Shown here: piece after piece, positions 18,950-28,095 of the stretch
Layout: each line of letters opens with the position of its first letter
Position numbering within the stretch: position 1 is the first letter of the stretch
Source: Pelagicoccus sp.
GTDB lineage: Bacteria; Verrucomicrobiota; Verrucomicrobiia; Opitutales; Opitutaceae
Direction: 5' to 3'
Length of the DNA stretch: 64,000 nt
NCBI GenBank assembly: GCA_028284635.1
Contig: JANQRJ010000021.1
Location: 62,001 to 126,000, forward strand
Notes under the pieces: generated by a model
Told to the model about the DNA's origin: nothing
The model's input: only the letters and a program-made list of their open reading frames with translations
Database searches by the model: none
Position numbers and translations under genes: made by a program

Positions 18950-19601
18950 CTGCCTCCTCCTTCAGCCTCCGGGCTCGGTGGTGCCCCCTTAAAAAGCGGA
19001 CGAGCAAGGTCACCACCGCGAAAAGCAGCAGCGCAGCGAATGCCAGGCCTCCGCTTCCCTTCAGCAGCGCCTCCCCGAAGAGAACCAAACTTGTAGAAAG
19101 GACAGCCGCCGTCGGCACCGACACCAGCAGGTACTTGCCCAATGGCATGCCGGAAAGTCCGAGAAGGTAGTTCTGCAAGGGAAACGGCATACCAGGCATG
19201 ATCCTGATCATGAGAGCCACGCTCATCATGTCCCGCTCCGCCAGCCGAGGAACCGAATAGCCGAACCGCTTGACCAGCCGTTCGAAAAAGGGGCGAAACC
19301 AACTGCCGGATACAAGCCAGGCCAAGGTCATATTGACCGTCAAGGCAGCTAGCGTTCCAGCGATCGCCACCCCCATGCCGAAAGCGGGAGCGAAGATGAG
19401 AAACGGCGAGAGAGGAGCCCAGAACAAGGGAAGAATGGCCATCGCCAGAAAGAATGCGAGCGGCCCCATTGCCGCTATCCTCTCGATCAATCCTTTCAGT
19501 TCCTCCAGACCGACAACGGATCGATACGGCCAAGCAAAGTACGCCACCAAGCCGAGGACAACTGCTGCAAAGAGGAAAACTAGAACCAGCCTGCGATTCA
19601 C
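18936..19601 (-). CDS. TVP38/TMEM64 (DedA-like) membrane protein
   Basis: The protein is 221 residues with about five to six hydrophobic segments. The family core is FAPAFGMGVAIAGTLAA and RIMPGMPFPLQNYLLGLSGM. Members are inner-membrane proteins linked to lipid scramblase or transporter function. It shares 14 bases with xseA. Confidence 0.85.
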   Translation of the reverse strand: MNRRLVLVFLFAAVVLGLVAYFAWPYRSVVGLEELKGLIERIAAMGPLAFFLAMAILPLFWAPLSPFLIFAPAFGMGVAIAGTLAALTVNMTLAWLVSGSWFRPFFERLVKRFGYSVPRLAERDMMSVALMIRIMPGMPFPLQNYLLGLSGMPLGKYLLVSVPTAAVLSTSLVLFGEALLKGSGGLAFAALLLFAVVTLLVRFLRGHHRARRLKEEAGEAV

Positions 19602-19834
19602 GATCTGGAGAATCCCAAGCCTCCAGACAAAGGCAATGCAAAGATCCTAGCCGAAACAGCGGGTATGTATGTATTCAGCAAAGCGCGACATCCGTATATG
19701 GTGCAGGCTTACCCTTAGCCTTCTACTAGAGACAACGGAGAGGAAGTAATAAAAGTCTCGATACTGGCGTGACCAAAGTCTTTTTTCTTCCCACTTGCAT
19801 CACTTGCATCAGTATTGCTGATACAGAAGGGCAA

Positions 19835-20218
19835 ATGCAGGCAGCTACAGAAGGCACCATTTTAGTCATCGACGACGAGGACGGCATGAGAAGCCTCCTC
19901 CAGGCCTTGATGGAAAGCGTGGGCATCGAGACGCTTCTAGCCGAAACCACCAAAGAGGCCATCGAACTCCTGAGAGCTCATCGAAGCGAGATCGTCGGCT
20001 GCCTCCTCGACATGAATCTGGAAGACGGATTCGGCGAACACCTTTACGACCAACTGGTCGAGATCTCTCCCAACCTGCGCATCTTTCCAATGAGCGGCAT
20101 CTTCGGCGACGAGATTCTCAAGCGACTGGGAGACAGGAAGATCGCCGGTCTGATAGCGAAACCGTTTTCCGCCGCCCAACTCTTGGACACAGTGCGCAAG
20201 GGACTCGCAGACACCTAG
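19835..20218 (+). CDS. Stand-alone response regulator receiver
   Basis: This 127-residue CheY-like protein has the acidic pair Asp13/Asp14, phospho-acceptor Asp59 in LLDMNL, Ser87 in PMSG and Lys109 in AKPF. There is no output domain. The ATG at 19835 is chosen; the frame extends upstream without receiver-like sequence. It could receive phosphate from an orphan kinase elsewhere. Its glycine-rich 'PMSG' switch loop resembles receivers partnered with hybrid kinases. Confidence 0.85.
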   Translation: MQAATEGTILVIDDEDGMRSLLQALMESVGIETLLAETTKEAIELLRAHRSEIVGCLLDMNLEDGFGEHLYDQLVEISPNLRIFPMSGIFGDEILKRLGDRKIAGLIAKPFSAAQLLDTVRKGLADT

Positions 20219-20237
20219 CTGCGAACTGGGGCGAACG

Positions 20238-20447
20238 CTAGGCGAGCGTGTTCAGACGCTGTCCGACCGGCCCAGTATCGACCGGCTCGTTTTCGTAGAG
20301 ACCCTCCTCTGCGCCCTCGACAGACTCGAAGGCAGGATCGTCGGGCGGCTTCACGTCGAAAGCAGCCTCACGCTCTTCCCGCTCGCGACGTTCGCGCAGG
20401 ATCGGAAATGTGCGTTCTACTATATTCTGTGGATAGAGCTGTTCCAT
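20238..20447 (-). CDS. Small acidic hypothetical protein
   Basis: The 69-codon frame from ATG 20447 has a basic/acidic helical segment (LRERREREEREAAFDV) and an acidic tail. The frame is open further upstream, but that part lies antisense to the SirB1-like gene and is low-complexity Ser/Arg. No good ribosome-binding site sits close to the ATG. No family is recognised. Antisense transcription with the response regulator tail is not involved, since the stop is 19 bases away. Confidence 0.35.
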   Translation of the reverse strand: MEQLYPQNIVERTFPILRERREREEREAAFDVKPPDDPAFESVEGAEEGLYENEPVDTGPVGQRLNTLA

Positions 20448-20610
20448 GCTCGTATGCGAAGAAGATTCCTTTCTTAACCTTGAGGCTTTAGTAAGCCGTA
20501 GCATTCGGATCGACCTCCTAAACGAGAACTTAAATCCCAACCGCTTGTTTTTAGGCTTTTTCACAACCCGCAAGGTTGCATCTCCCTTTCCCTCAACAAC
20601 TTGAAAAACC

Positions 20611-21594
20611 TTGGATTCAAAGGAAACTTTACCCCAGAAAATCTGGAGGAAAGACCCCAGCAGTTTCGAAAAAGTAGACATCAATGCGGTTGCCTTAAGG
20701 ACAACGAACCGCAAACTGCTAACCGTGCCTAGCGATAAGCTGACAAGCCAAACGCGAGAAGCCTTCCTAAGTCTGATCGACGATCCGAGCCCGCTTGTCC
20801 GGAAAGGGCTTCTCGCCGAGTTTTTCCGACTCGGACCCACCGCCACTGACTTTCTCGAGGAGATCATATCCAGCCAAAACCGCGTCCTAGCCGGACACGC
20901 CCGTCGCATGCTCACCGAGCTGCGCAACGCCAATCCGACCGAGGAATTCCGCCGCTTCATCCAGTCGATGAACTACGAGCTCGAATCCGGCAGCATCATG
21001 CTTTGCCGCGTCGCCTACCCGGAATTGAAAGCGGAGGACGTCTGCCGCCAGCTCGACGAGATCGCCAACCGCTGTCGCGAGCTCCTCATCAAGCCAAGCA
21101 CCCCACGCGAACGCTGCAACGTGATCAACCGAGTCCTCTTCCACGAACTCGGCTTTCGCGGCAACACCGAAGACTACGCCAATCCGGAAAACAGCTTTCT
21201 AAACCGCGTCCTGGAAACCAAGCGCGGCCTGCCCATCAGCCTCTCCATCCTCTACATCCTCGTCGGCCAGCGCATCGGAGCCGAGCTGGATCCCATCGGC
21301 TATCCCGGGCATTTCATCGTCGGCAGCTTCGAGGACGACCTTCCTTTCTATATAGATGCGTTTCGCCGCGGAAAATTCCGCACCCCCGGCCAGCTCCTCG
21401 ACTACAGCAACGGCTTCATCTCCGCCTCCCAGCTTGGCGATCTCGCCCCGGCCCCCATCCGCGAAGTGCTCACCCGCTGCTGCCGCAACCTAGCCAACCA
21501 CTACGCCAGCCACGAGCAAGGCAGCATGGCCCAGCTTTTCACCAGCTTCGTGGAGGAGTTCGAAAGCACCCGCCAAAGGCAGGCCAGCAAATAG
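20611..21594 (+). CDS. SirB1/transglutaminase-like protein
   Basis: The protein has up to 327 residues. HEAT-like helices (about residues 40-100) precede the SirB1 domain with CNVINRVLFHELGFRGN, GLPISLSILYILVGQRIG and GYPGHFIVG, ending in a short TPR-like helix pair. Family members are transglutaminase-like proteins of uncertain activity. The start is uncertain: TTG 20611 is used, and GTG 20725 is an in-frame alternative just before the conserved part. Confidence 0.8.
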   Translation: MDSKETLPQKIWRKDPSSFEKVDINAVALRTTNRKLLTVPSDKLTSQTREAFLSLIDDPSPLVRKGLLAEFFRLGPTATDFLEEIISSQNRVLAGHARRMLTELRNANPTEEFRRFIQSMNYELESGSIMLCRVAYPELKAEDVCRQLDEIANRCRELLIKPSTPRERCNVINRVLFHELGFRGNTEDYANPENSFLNRVLETKRGLPISLSILYILVGQRIGAELDPIGYPGHFIVGSFEDDLPFYIDAFRRGKFRTPGQLLDYSNGFISASQLGDLAPAPIREVLTRCCRNLANHYASHEQGSMAQLFTSFVEEFESTRQRQASK

Positions 21595-21672
21595 CCTCTT
21601 CCAGCCCAGCCGCTAAGCGACGCCCTCTGATTTTTCTCGCAGGGCGCCCACGCCCCGCCAAATTAGCGCTCC

Positions 21673-22593
21673 ATGCCTCGCTACACCCCCGAGAAAACGT
21701 ACACCCTCGAGGATCTATCCGACTGGAACTTCGAAGGCGTCGGACTCGCCGTGCTGGGACATCCAGTACGCCACTCCATAAGCCCCCAGATGCACAACGC
21801 CGCGCTCGACCAGCTTGCCGCGGAGCAAAGCCAACTCGCCGATTGGCGATACTTCCGCTTCGAAGTGCCGCCGGACCGCCTGGCAGACACCCTGCCCCTC
21901 TTTCTCGAAAAAGGATTCCACGGACTCAACCTCACCGTACCGCACAAGGAACTCGCCCTCGACCAGATCGCCCGCGTGGACCCCGCCGCAAGACAGATCG
22001 GAGCGGTCAACACCCTCAAACGAACGGACGACGGCTACCACGGCTACAACACCGACGGCTACGGCCTAAGCCAAGGAATCCAACGAGAACTGCGCATCAG
22101 CCTAGCCGGAGCTCACGTCGTCCTACTCGGGGCAGGCGGAGCCGCCCGAGCCGCCGCATTCCAAAGCCTGCAAGACCGCTGCGCCAGCCTCACCATCGTC
22201 AACCGAAGCCAGGACCGGCTGAAGCGACTCATCCAGGAGCTTGCCCCCGTTGCAGCCGCATCCACCATTCCCCTACAAGGGCGCTCCAGCTCGGAACTCC
22301 TCGGACTCGCCCCTGGCAGTCTCATAATCAACGCCACCTCGCTCGGTCTGCGAGCCGAGGATCCACCTCCACTGCCTCCGTCCGAAATCCCCGAAGCGGC
22401 TTTCTGCTACGACATGATCTACAATCCACCCGCTACTCCGCTCATGAAAGCCACGGAAGAGCGCGACGGCAAGGCGGCCAACGGCCTCTCCATGCTAGTT
22501 CACCAAGGGGCCCGTTCCCTCGAGATCTGGACCAATCTCGCCACGCCGGACGCCACAATGCAACAAGCCGCCCTCAAAGCGCTCGAGAGATAG
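21673..22593 (+). CDS. aroE: Shikimate dehydrogenase
   Basis: AroE reduces 3-dehydroshikimate with NADPH. The 306-residue protein has HSISP (residues 34-38), NLTVPHK with catalytic Lys92, NTDGYG with catalytic Asp128 and the Rossmann loop GAGGAARAA (153-161). It is slightly longer than typical because of a 20-residue N-terminal lead. The ATG at 21673 is the only reasonable start. Another shikimate-pathway gene (DAHP synthase) lies 3 kb downstream but not in the same operon. Confidence 0.93.
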   Translation: MPRYTPEKTYTLEDLSDWNFEGVGLAVLGHPVRHSISPQMHNAALDQLAAEQSQLADWRYFRFEVPPDRLADTLPLFLEKGFHGLNLTVPHKELALDQIARVDPAARQIGAVNTLKRTDDGYHGYNTDGYGLSQGIQRELRISLAGAHVVLLGAGGAARAAAFQSLQDRCASLTIVNRSQDRLKRLIQELAPVAAASTIPLQGRSSSELLGLAPGSLIINATSLGLRAEDPPPLPPSEIPEAAFCYDMIYNPPATPLMKATEERDGKAANGLSMLVHQGARSLEIWTNLATPDATMQQAALKALER

Positions 22594-22660
22594 AAGCGCA
22601 TCGCATCGAAGAATCGAATTCTCAAATGCGCTCGGCAAAAGCCGATAGTCCAATCCAAGC

Positions 22661-23548
22661 ATGCTGGAAACCCTGCAGTTCATAGATTCCGACTACCCCT
22701 GGTTCTTCGCAGCCTGGGCCTTCATCTTCGGGGCGATCGTGGGCAGCTTTCTAAACGTATGCATCTATCGGATACCAGCGGAACGCTCCGTCATCAGCCC
22801 CGGTTCGACCTGCGCCTGCGGCAAGCCGATCGCCTGGTACGACAACGTGCCGATCCTCAGTTGGCTGATCCTGAGAGGTCGAGCCCGCTGCTGTAGGCAA
22901 CCCTACAGCATTCGCTATCCCTTGGTCGAACTGCTTACCGGCCTGCTCTTCCTCGCCGCTTGGCACGCCCACTCGCCACTCAAGGCAATCTGCCTGATGG
23001 CCCTTATCTCCATGCTGATCTGCGGCAGCTTCATCGATCTCGATCACATGGAGATCCCCAACCGCTTTTCCATCGGCCTGGCCATCGTAGGCTTCGCGCT
23101 CTCCATACTCGTGCCCGACCTGCATCTGCAAGGCGAAGGCCCCTACGCCTCAGCCGTCATCCGCTCCGCCTTCGAGTCCATGCAAGGCACCCTCATCGGT
23201 TCCGGGCTCATCCTTTGGATAGCCCTTCTCGCCGAAACCGTCTTGCGCAAGGAAGCTATGGGCTTTGGCGATGTTAAGCTGCTAGGCGGCATCGGAGCCT
23301 TCCTCGGCTGGCAAGGCGCCGTGTTCTCCATATTCGGCGGCGCCGTCATCGGCTGCATCGGACTGCTGGTCTGGATGGCCTTCAAGAAGATTCGCGGCGC
23401 CAAGCCCGAGGAAGCGGAAGAGGACCAGCTCCTCGGGAGACACATTCCCTTCGGACCGATGCTCAGCTCCGGGGCCCTGCTCTACGCCCTTCTTCTGGAA
23501 AAGCAAGTCGGCGCCTACTTCGCCGAAGTCTCTACCCTGCTCCAATAG
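22661..23548 (+). CDS. pilD: Prepilin peptidase / N-methyltransferase (A24 family)
   Basis: The 295-residue polytopic membrane protein cleaves type IV pilin and type II secretion pseudopilin leaders and methylates the new N-terminus. GAIVGSFLNVCIYRIP opens it. Cys51, Cys53, Cys77 and Cys78 form a shifted version of the zinc site. WYDNVPILSWLILRGR is the methyltransferase-domain signature. Catalytic aspartates are Asp126 (DLDHMEIPNRF) and Asp204 (GFGDVKLLG). It is convergent with the HU gene. Confidence 0.92.
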   Translation: MLETLQFIDSDYPWFFAAWAFIFGAIVGSFLNVCIYRIPAERSVISPGSTCACGKPIAWYDNVPILSWLILRGRARCCRQPYSIRYPLVELLTGLLFLAAWHAHSPLKAICLMALISMLICGSFIDLDHMEIPNRFSIGLAIVGFALSILVPDLHLQGEGPYASAVIRSAFESMQGTLIGSGLILWIALLAETVLRKEAMGFGDVKLLGGIGAFLGWQGAVFSIFGGAVIGCIGLLVWMAFKKIRGAKPEEAEEDQLLGRHIPFGPMLSSGALLYALLLEKQVGAYFAEVSTLLQ

Positions 23549-23617
23549 CCAAATGCCAACGGACGGCTTAATTCCGAAAGCCGATCCATCCTCGCCGTAT
23601 CCAACAAACGGAGGCGC

Positions 23618-23649
23618 AAAAAAGCTCGCGTTTCTTGCGAAACGCGAGC
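23618..23649 (-). terminator. Intrinsic terminator of the HU gene
   Basis: A perfect 10-bp stem (gctcgcgttt 23624-23633 with aaacgcgagc 23640-23649) is followed, read on the - strand, by six T residues (23618-23623). Confidence 0.88.
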
Positions 23650-23673
23650 CGATCGAAAATAGTTGAGACCGCC

Positions 23674-23988
23674 CTAGAGCAGGCCCTTGAGGCCAGCGCC
23701 AGCCTTGAACTTGATATTCTTGCTCGCCTTGATCTTCAAGGGAGCCTTGGTCAACGGATTGATGCCGGAACGAGCGGCACGCTTGCCAACGGAGAAAGTG
23801 CCAAATCCAACGAGCTGAATGGCAACCGCGTCCTTGGAGTCCTTGTCGCGAAGTTTGACTTCCTTGCCAGCCTTCTTGACGGCCGTCTTGATCGAATCGA
23901 GTACGGCGGCCAGAGCCTTTTCAGCTTCGGCTTTGGAAGATCCGCCAAGGTTGTTTTGAATTTCAGCAACAAGTTCAGACTTATTCAT
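23674..23988 (-). CDS. HU-family nucleoid DNA-binding protein
   Basis: The 104-residue protein begins MNKSELVAEIQNNLG and has the HU core GFGTFSVGKRAARSG followed by NPLTKAPLKI. It is about 10 residues longer than canonical HU because of an insertion (LRDKDSKDAVAIQL) before the beta arm and a Gly/Lys tail. It bends and wraps DNA. An intrinsic terminator follows it, so it is monocistronic. Confidence 0.93.
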   Translation of the reverse strand: MNKSELVAEIQNNLGGSSKAEAEKALAAVLDSIKTAVKKAGKEVKLRDKDSKDAVAIQLVGFGTFSVGKRAARSGINPLTKAPLKIKASKNIKFKAGAGLKGLL

Positions 23989-24259
23989 ATGTGGATGTAT
24001 TTGGTGGGAGGTTAGGGTAGATATTGTTTGGATTCGCTTTGAAACAGAATAGCGACAAACGCTCCGGTCAAAACAAAACTAGCTCTGAAGGGAATTAGAA
24101 TGCCCCTAAACGCCTAAGCTGGCGGAACCAGAGCCCGAAAAGGCGGAAAACCGAAGGCCCGAGAGATAATCTCAGTCTATCGACCTTTAGCCTGTCGCGC
24201 CCCTACCACTAGGATAGAGCGCAGCCTAGCAACCCCAGGAGCCTTCAAGAACCAAGGCG

Positions 24260-24487
24260 CTAGGGCAAAGGATCGAGAGGGTTTCCCTCCCTGCCCGACT
24301 TGACCAGATCGAGCAGGTGTCGAAGCGCCTGCAAACGATCCAAGCCTTTCTCTTCGACCAATTGATCAGCCCGCTTGGAAAGCTGGCGAGCCATGGTCGC
24401 AGCCTGTCTGTCGTCGGCCCCTAGATGCCGAAACAGAGCCGCGATCTGATCGATCTCCTTCTCCTCCCTTTCGTTTGCGTCACCCAC
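24260..24487 (-). CDS. Small helical protein coupled to ygfZ
   Basis: The 75-residue protein starts at GTG 24487 and overlaps the ygfZ stop by 8 bases. It is all-helical in appearance, with motif HLGADDRQAATMARQLSKRA and a C-terminal LQALRHLLDLVKSGREG. No family is recognised. The overlap suggests translational coupling and shared expression with the folate-binding protein. Confidence 0.6.
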   Translation of the reverse strand: MGDANEREEKEIDQIAALFRHLGADDRQAATMARQLSKRADQLVEEKGLDRLQALRHLLDLVKSGREGNPLDPLP

Positions 24488-25412
24488 CAGGCGAATCCTC
24501 GACCAACGCCTCGCAATCATCGAGGACGAACTTTGTCACTTCGCACCCTGTAGACACAAGGGCCAATCCCACGCCTCCACCATCTGAATACGCCACTACC
24601 CTCAACTCGCCACGCTTCTTTCCACCCTCATCCACGAGATCCCGAGGCAGCCGCAGCCTGTCTCGCGCGCCAGAAATCCGAATACGCCGAAGCTCCCGCC
24701 TGACACGTCCCATGGATTTGAGTCGAGCCATTACCTCCTGCCCGAGATAGCAACCCTTGGTAAACGAGACCCCGGCATCCACAAGCCCGAGTTCCTGCGG
24801 CAGGTCCCCAGGACCGAATTCAAGACCGATGCGCGGCAGCTTGGCCTCGATCGCCAGCTCGACGACCTCTTCCTCTGACATCTCCAGACTGCCTTCCGCT
24901 AGAAGACGGCCTTTAAGCCTGTCCAACAAACCCGCCTCAGCCTCATCCTTTTCAATCAGAATCTCCAAAGCCGCCTCGCGGCCCCGACGTCCCCAAAACG
25001 CCACTACGCCATCAGCCTCCACCCAACGGCCCGATTCAGGCCGAGGAAGCCCAAGCTCCTCCAGAGCCACGGAAATCGCAGAGCCCTGAACGAAAACGCC
25101 CGCATATCCAGCCGCAGCGCCTTCCAGCTCCACCTCGTCCATAATAAGATAGCTCTCCAGCCTCTCCTTCACCAGCTCCTCCTCCGAGAAGCAGCTCACC
25201 AGCAAAAAGGACTCCTCAGACCGGCAAAGCGCAAAGCTGTCGGCGAGAGCCTTCCCCTTCCGATCCAGCCAAAGCCCGTAGACGCAGTCACCCTCCGTAC
25301 AACAGGCTAGATCGTTGGAGAACTGACCCTGCAGAAAATTACGCGCGTCCGATCCCCGAGCGCCAATCACGCATGCCGGACGATAAAAATAAATCTTTGA
25401 ACCCTCCATCAA
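24480..25412 (-). CDS. ygfZ: Folate-binding YgfZ/GcvT-like protein
   Basis: The 310-residue protein has the diagnostic KGCYLGQEVMAR motif near residue 220 and a GcvT-like fold. YgfZ binds tetrahydrofolate and supports repair or assembly of some iron-sulfur enzymes. The N-terminus (IYFYRPACVIGARGSDARNFLQGQFSNDL) fits the family. Start at 25412 or the adjacent Met at 25409. It is divergent from the DAHP synthase leader. Confidence 0.9.
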   Translation of the reverse strand: MMEGSKIYFYRPACVIGARGSDARNFLQGQFSNDLACCTEGDCVYGLWLDRKGKALADSFALCRSEESFLLVSCFSEEELVKERLESYLIMDEVELEGAAAGYAGVFVQGSAISVALEELGLPRPESGRWVEADGVVAFWGRRGREAALEILIEKDEAEAGLLDRLKGRLLAEGSLEMSEEEVVELAIEAKLPRIGLEFGPGDLPQELGLVDAGVSFTKGCYLGQEVMARLKSMGRVRRELRRIRISGARDRLRLPRDLVDEGGKKRGELRVVAYSDGGGVGLALVSTGCEVTKFVLDDCEALVEDSPGG

Positions 25413-25506
25413 TCAACGACTTGTGAAAAAAAATTCCCATTTCCGCAAATTTTCATTTGACAGAAGTAAAAAAATAGCCGTTAGTTCTACGCAGAAACAA
25501 ACACTT

Positions 25507-25583
25507 TCTCGCCTAGCGAGATTTTGGGGTAACTAAGAAAACGAGATGGCGGGTCGCTTAGGGGTAGGCGGCCCGCCTTTTTT
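25507..25583 (+). promoter_or_regulatory. Attenuator-like leader upstream of DAHP synthase
   Basis: A TTGACA-type -35 candidate lies near 25457. Downstream, a hairpin tctcgc/gcgaga (25507-25521) and four Ts are followed by a strong hairpin ggcgggtcgc/gcggcccgcc (25548-25557 with 25568-25577) and six Ts. The second is a good intrinsic terminator read toward DAHP synthase, although no gene ends here. The 5' arm tctcg could alternatively pair with cgaga at 25542-25546. This fits transcription attenuation or a short regulatory RNA. Confidence 0.55.
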
Positions 25584-25671
25584 CTGCCCGAGTTTCGCGA
25601 TCGTTGCAGCAAAGCGAAACCATTGAATTGGCATTTGAAATTTGCAAGCCCCTCTCCCAACTATCGCATCC

Positions 25672-26733
25672 GTGAAGACCACATCGGACCTAAACGTCAC
25701 CAGTACCCTACCCCTCCCTACGCCCGCAGAGCTCATAGCCGAGCTCGACAAAAGCGAGGCGCAGGCGGAGTTCATCACCCGCTCCCGGCAGGAGATCAAC
25801 GCCATCAACTTCGGTCAGGACAAACGGCTGCTCGCCATCGTTGGCCCTTGCTCCATCCACGACACCGAAACCGGGCTCGAATACGCTCGCCGACTCGCTC
25901 GACTCGGCGAGCAAATCAAGGACCGCATCCTCCTCGTCATGCGCGTCTACTTCGAGAAGCCCCGTACCTCGCTCGGCTGGAAGGGTCTCATCATGGACCC
26001 CGACCTCGACGGCACCGAAAACATCGGCAAAGGCCTGCGCGCCGCCCGGGAGTTCCTACGCCAAGTCATCGATCTCGGACTTCCCACTGCCACCGAGCTT
26101 CTCGATCCCATCACTCCGCAGTACATTGCCGACCTCGTATCCTGGGCCGCGATCGGAGCCCGCACCACCGAATCCCAGACTCACCGGCAGATGGCATCCG
26201 GACTCTCCATGCCCCTCGGCTTCAAAAACGGCATGGACGGCACCGTCGGCGTGGCAATCAACGCCATCAAGGCCGCCAACCAGACCCAGACTTTTCTAGG
26301 CATCAACCGAAACGGCGTCGCCTCCGCCGTCACCACCCGGGGCAACCCCCACTGCCATGTCGTCCTGCGCGGCGGCAGCAAAGGCCCCAACTACGAATCC
26401 GCAAGCGTCGCCGCCACCGAATTAGCCTTGGAAAAAGCCGGCCTGGCAAAGGCCATCATGATCGACTGCAGCCACGGCAACAGCAACAAGGACCCCGAGC
26501 GCCAGCCCATCGTGCTTCAGGAAATCATGAACCAAGTCGAGAACGGAGCCGACTCCATCACTGGCGTAATGATCGAAAGCAACCTGAAAGCCGGCAGCCA
26601 GCCCTTCCCCGCGCCCAAGGAATCTCTCGCCCGAGGCGTATCCATCACAGACGGCTGCATCTCCTGGGAAACCACCGAAAACTGCCTCCTTGCCGCCCAC
26701 CAGAAGCTAGCGGCCCGCTTCGCCGCCACATAG
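25672..26733 (+). CDS. 3-deoxy-7-phosphoheptulonate (DAHP) synthase, AroF/G/H type
   Basis: This enzyme condenses phosphoenolpyruvate and erythrose-4-phosphate, the first shikimate step. The roughly 353-residue type I-alpha enzyme has LLAIVGPCSIHD, MRVYFEKPRTSLGWKG and the metal-site motifs HCHVVLRGG and IDCSHGNSNK. GTG 25672 is chosen, but TTG 25642 is an alternative and neither has a clear ribosome-binding site. Its N-terminal extension is the usual allosteric region. Which aromatic amino acid inhibits it cannot be told. A leader terminator lies upstream. Confidence 0.92.
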   Translation: MKTTSDLNVTSTLPLPTPAELIAELDKSEAQAEFITRSRQEINAINFGQDKRLLAIVGPCSIHDTETGLEYARRLARLGEQIKDRILLVMRVYFEKPRTSLGWKGLIMDPDLDGTENIGKGLRAAREFLRQVIDLGLPTATELLDPITPQYIADLVSWAAIGARTTESQTHRQMASGLSMPLGFKNGMDGTVGVAINAIKAANQTQTFLGINRNGVASAVTTRGNPHCHVVLRGGSKGPNYESASVAATELALEKAGLAKAIMIDCSHGNSNKDPERQPIVLQEIMNQVENGADSITGVMIESNLKAGSQPFPAPKESLARGVSITDGCISWETTENCLLAAHQKLAARFAAT

Positions 26734-26740
26734 CCCGTAA

Positions 26741-26837
26741 CGTAGCGCGGAGCCCGCGTCCGTCACGTCAGACTTGTAGCCGCGTTCGTGAGAACGCGGA
26801 ACCCTACGCCGACGCGGGCTTCAGGCTCCGCGCTACG
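26741..26837. repeat. Compound palindromic repeat
   Basis: The left arm cgtagcgcggagcccgcgtc (26741-26760) pairs with gacgcgggct...aggctccgcgctacg (26811-26837, 7-base bulge). An internal hairpin ccgcgttc/gaacgcgg (26780-26787 with 26792-26799) sits between. It is a further member of the nested-palindrome class seen in this chromosome. Confidence 0.6.
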
Positions 26838-26894
26838 GATTGCGAGATCCCAGTCGAATCGGATCGCGCCCCAAGCCCAGCAATATCGACCGAA

Positions 26895-26930
26895 AAGCCG
26901 TTCTAATGATTAGGACGGCTTGTTGTTTTT
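26895..26930 (+). terminator. Intrinsic terminator after DAHP synthase
   Basis: The stem aagccgttctaa/ttaggacggctt (26895-26906 with 26910-26921, one G-T pair) is followed by tgttgttttt. The mdh gene starts 40 bases further on. Confidence 0.75.
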
Positions 26931-26970
26931 ATTCGCATTCGTAACCGCTCCACCTAGCTTCGCAGACGCT

Positions 26971-27951
26971 ATGAAAAATCCAGTACACGTGGCAGTCACC
27001 GGCGCCGCCGGTCAAATCGGATATTCGCTCCTCGTACGCATCGCGTCAGGACAGCTACTCGGGCCGGACCAGCCAGTCGTTCTCCGCCTCATCGAAATCG
27101 AGCCCGCCATGCAAGCCCTGGAAGGCGTCGTCATGGAGCTCCAAGACTGCGCCTTTCCCCTGCTCAAGGGAATCGTGCCCACCTGCAGCCTAGACGAAGG
27201 CTTCGACGGAGCCAGCTGGGCGCTGCTCGTCGGCAGCGTGCCCCGCAAGGCCGGCATGGAACGCAAGGACCTGCTCGGCATCAACGGAAAGATCTTCACC
27301 AGCCAAGGCTCCGCCATTCAAAAGAACGCCGCCTCCGACATCCGCACTCTCGTCGTCGGCAACCCTTGCAACACGAACTGCCTCATCGCCATGAACAACG
27401 CGCCAGACGTCCCCAAGGACCGCTGGTTCGCCATGACCAAGCTCGACGAAAACCGAGCCAAGACCCAGCTCGCCCTCAAAGCCGGCGTCGATGTCACCGA
27501 GGTCAAGAACCTCGCCATCTGGGGCAATCACTCCTCGACGATGTATCCAAATTACTTCGACGCGACCATCTCCGGCAAGCCCGTCACGGACGTCATCGCC
27601 GACGAAGCCTGGTACAAGGAAACCTTCATCCCCACCGTGCAGCAGCGCGGTGCCGCCATCATCAAGGCCCGCGGCCTCTCATCCGCCGCATCCGCCGCCA
27701 ACGCCGCCATCGACACCGTGCGCAACATCATCACGCCCACCGCAGCAGACGACTCCTTCAGCGTCGCCGTGTGCTCGAACGGCGAATACGGCATCGAGCC
27801 CGGACTCATGTTCTCCTACCCGATGCGCAGCGACGGATCGAAGCTCAGCATCGTGGACGGCCTCGAACCAAACGCCTTCAGCCAGGAAAAGATCGCCGCC
27901 ACCGAAAACGAACTCAAGGAAGAGAAGTCCATGGTCGCCGACCTCCTCTAG
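26971..27951 (+). CDS. mdh: Malate dehydrogenase
   Basis: The 326-residue NAD-dependent enzyme interconverts malate and oxaloacetate. The nucleotide loop is [10 protein letters not shown] (near residues 9-18), the mobile loop is [13 protein letters not shown] with substrate arginine, and the catalytic His is in [12 protein letters not shown]. It is of the cytosolic-type MDH with the [11 protein letters not shown] motif. The ATG at 26971 is chosen since [14 protein letters not shown] is the family start. A terminator follows. Confidence 0.95.
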   Translation: MKNPVHVAVTGAAGQIGYSLLVRIASGQLLGPDQPVVLRLIEIEPAMQALEGVVMELQDCAFPLLKGIVPTCSLDEGFDGASWALLVGSVPRKAGMERKDLLGINGKIFTSQGSAIQKNAASDIRTLVVGNPCNTNCLIAMNNAPDVPKDRWFAMTKLDENRAKTQLALKAGVDVTEVKNLAIWGNHSSTMYPNYFDATISGKPVTDVIADEAWYKETFIPTVQQRGAAIIKARGLSSAASAANAAIDTVRNIITPTAADDSFSVAVCSNGEYGIEPGLMFSYPMRSDGSKLSIVDGLEPNAFSQEKIAATENELKEEKSMVADLL

Positions 27952-28019
27952 GGCCTTCGGCCAGCTGTTTAGCCTTTAGCCCCGCAGCCGCGGGATCTCT
28001 AGCTGATCATCGCCAAAAA

Positions 28020-28049
28020 AGGCCTTCCCACTCGGGAAGGTCTTTTTTT
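28020..28049 (+). terminator. Intrinsic terminator after mdh
   Basis: The stem gccttccc/gggaaggt (28022-28029 with 28034-28041) is followed by a run of seven Ts. Confidence 0.85.
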
Positions 28050-28095
28050 CGAGTAGCACGGAGCTTCAGTCCGCGACCACAGCCCGCCAAATCCC

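Noticed and set aside
20448..20960. Extension of the small 20238-20447 frame to 240 codons
   Set aside because: The upstream part is antisense to the SirB1-like gene and Ser/Arg-rich; only the last 69 codons look protein-like.
21003..22685. A 560-codon open frame overlapping aroE and the SirB1-like gene
   Set aside because: It is Arg/Pro/Ser-rich, lies out of frame over two well-supported genes and has no domain; it is a GC-rich shadow frame.
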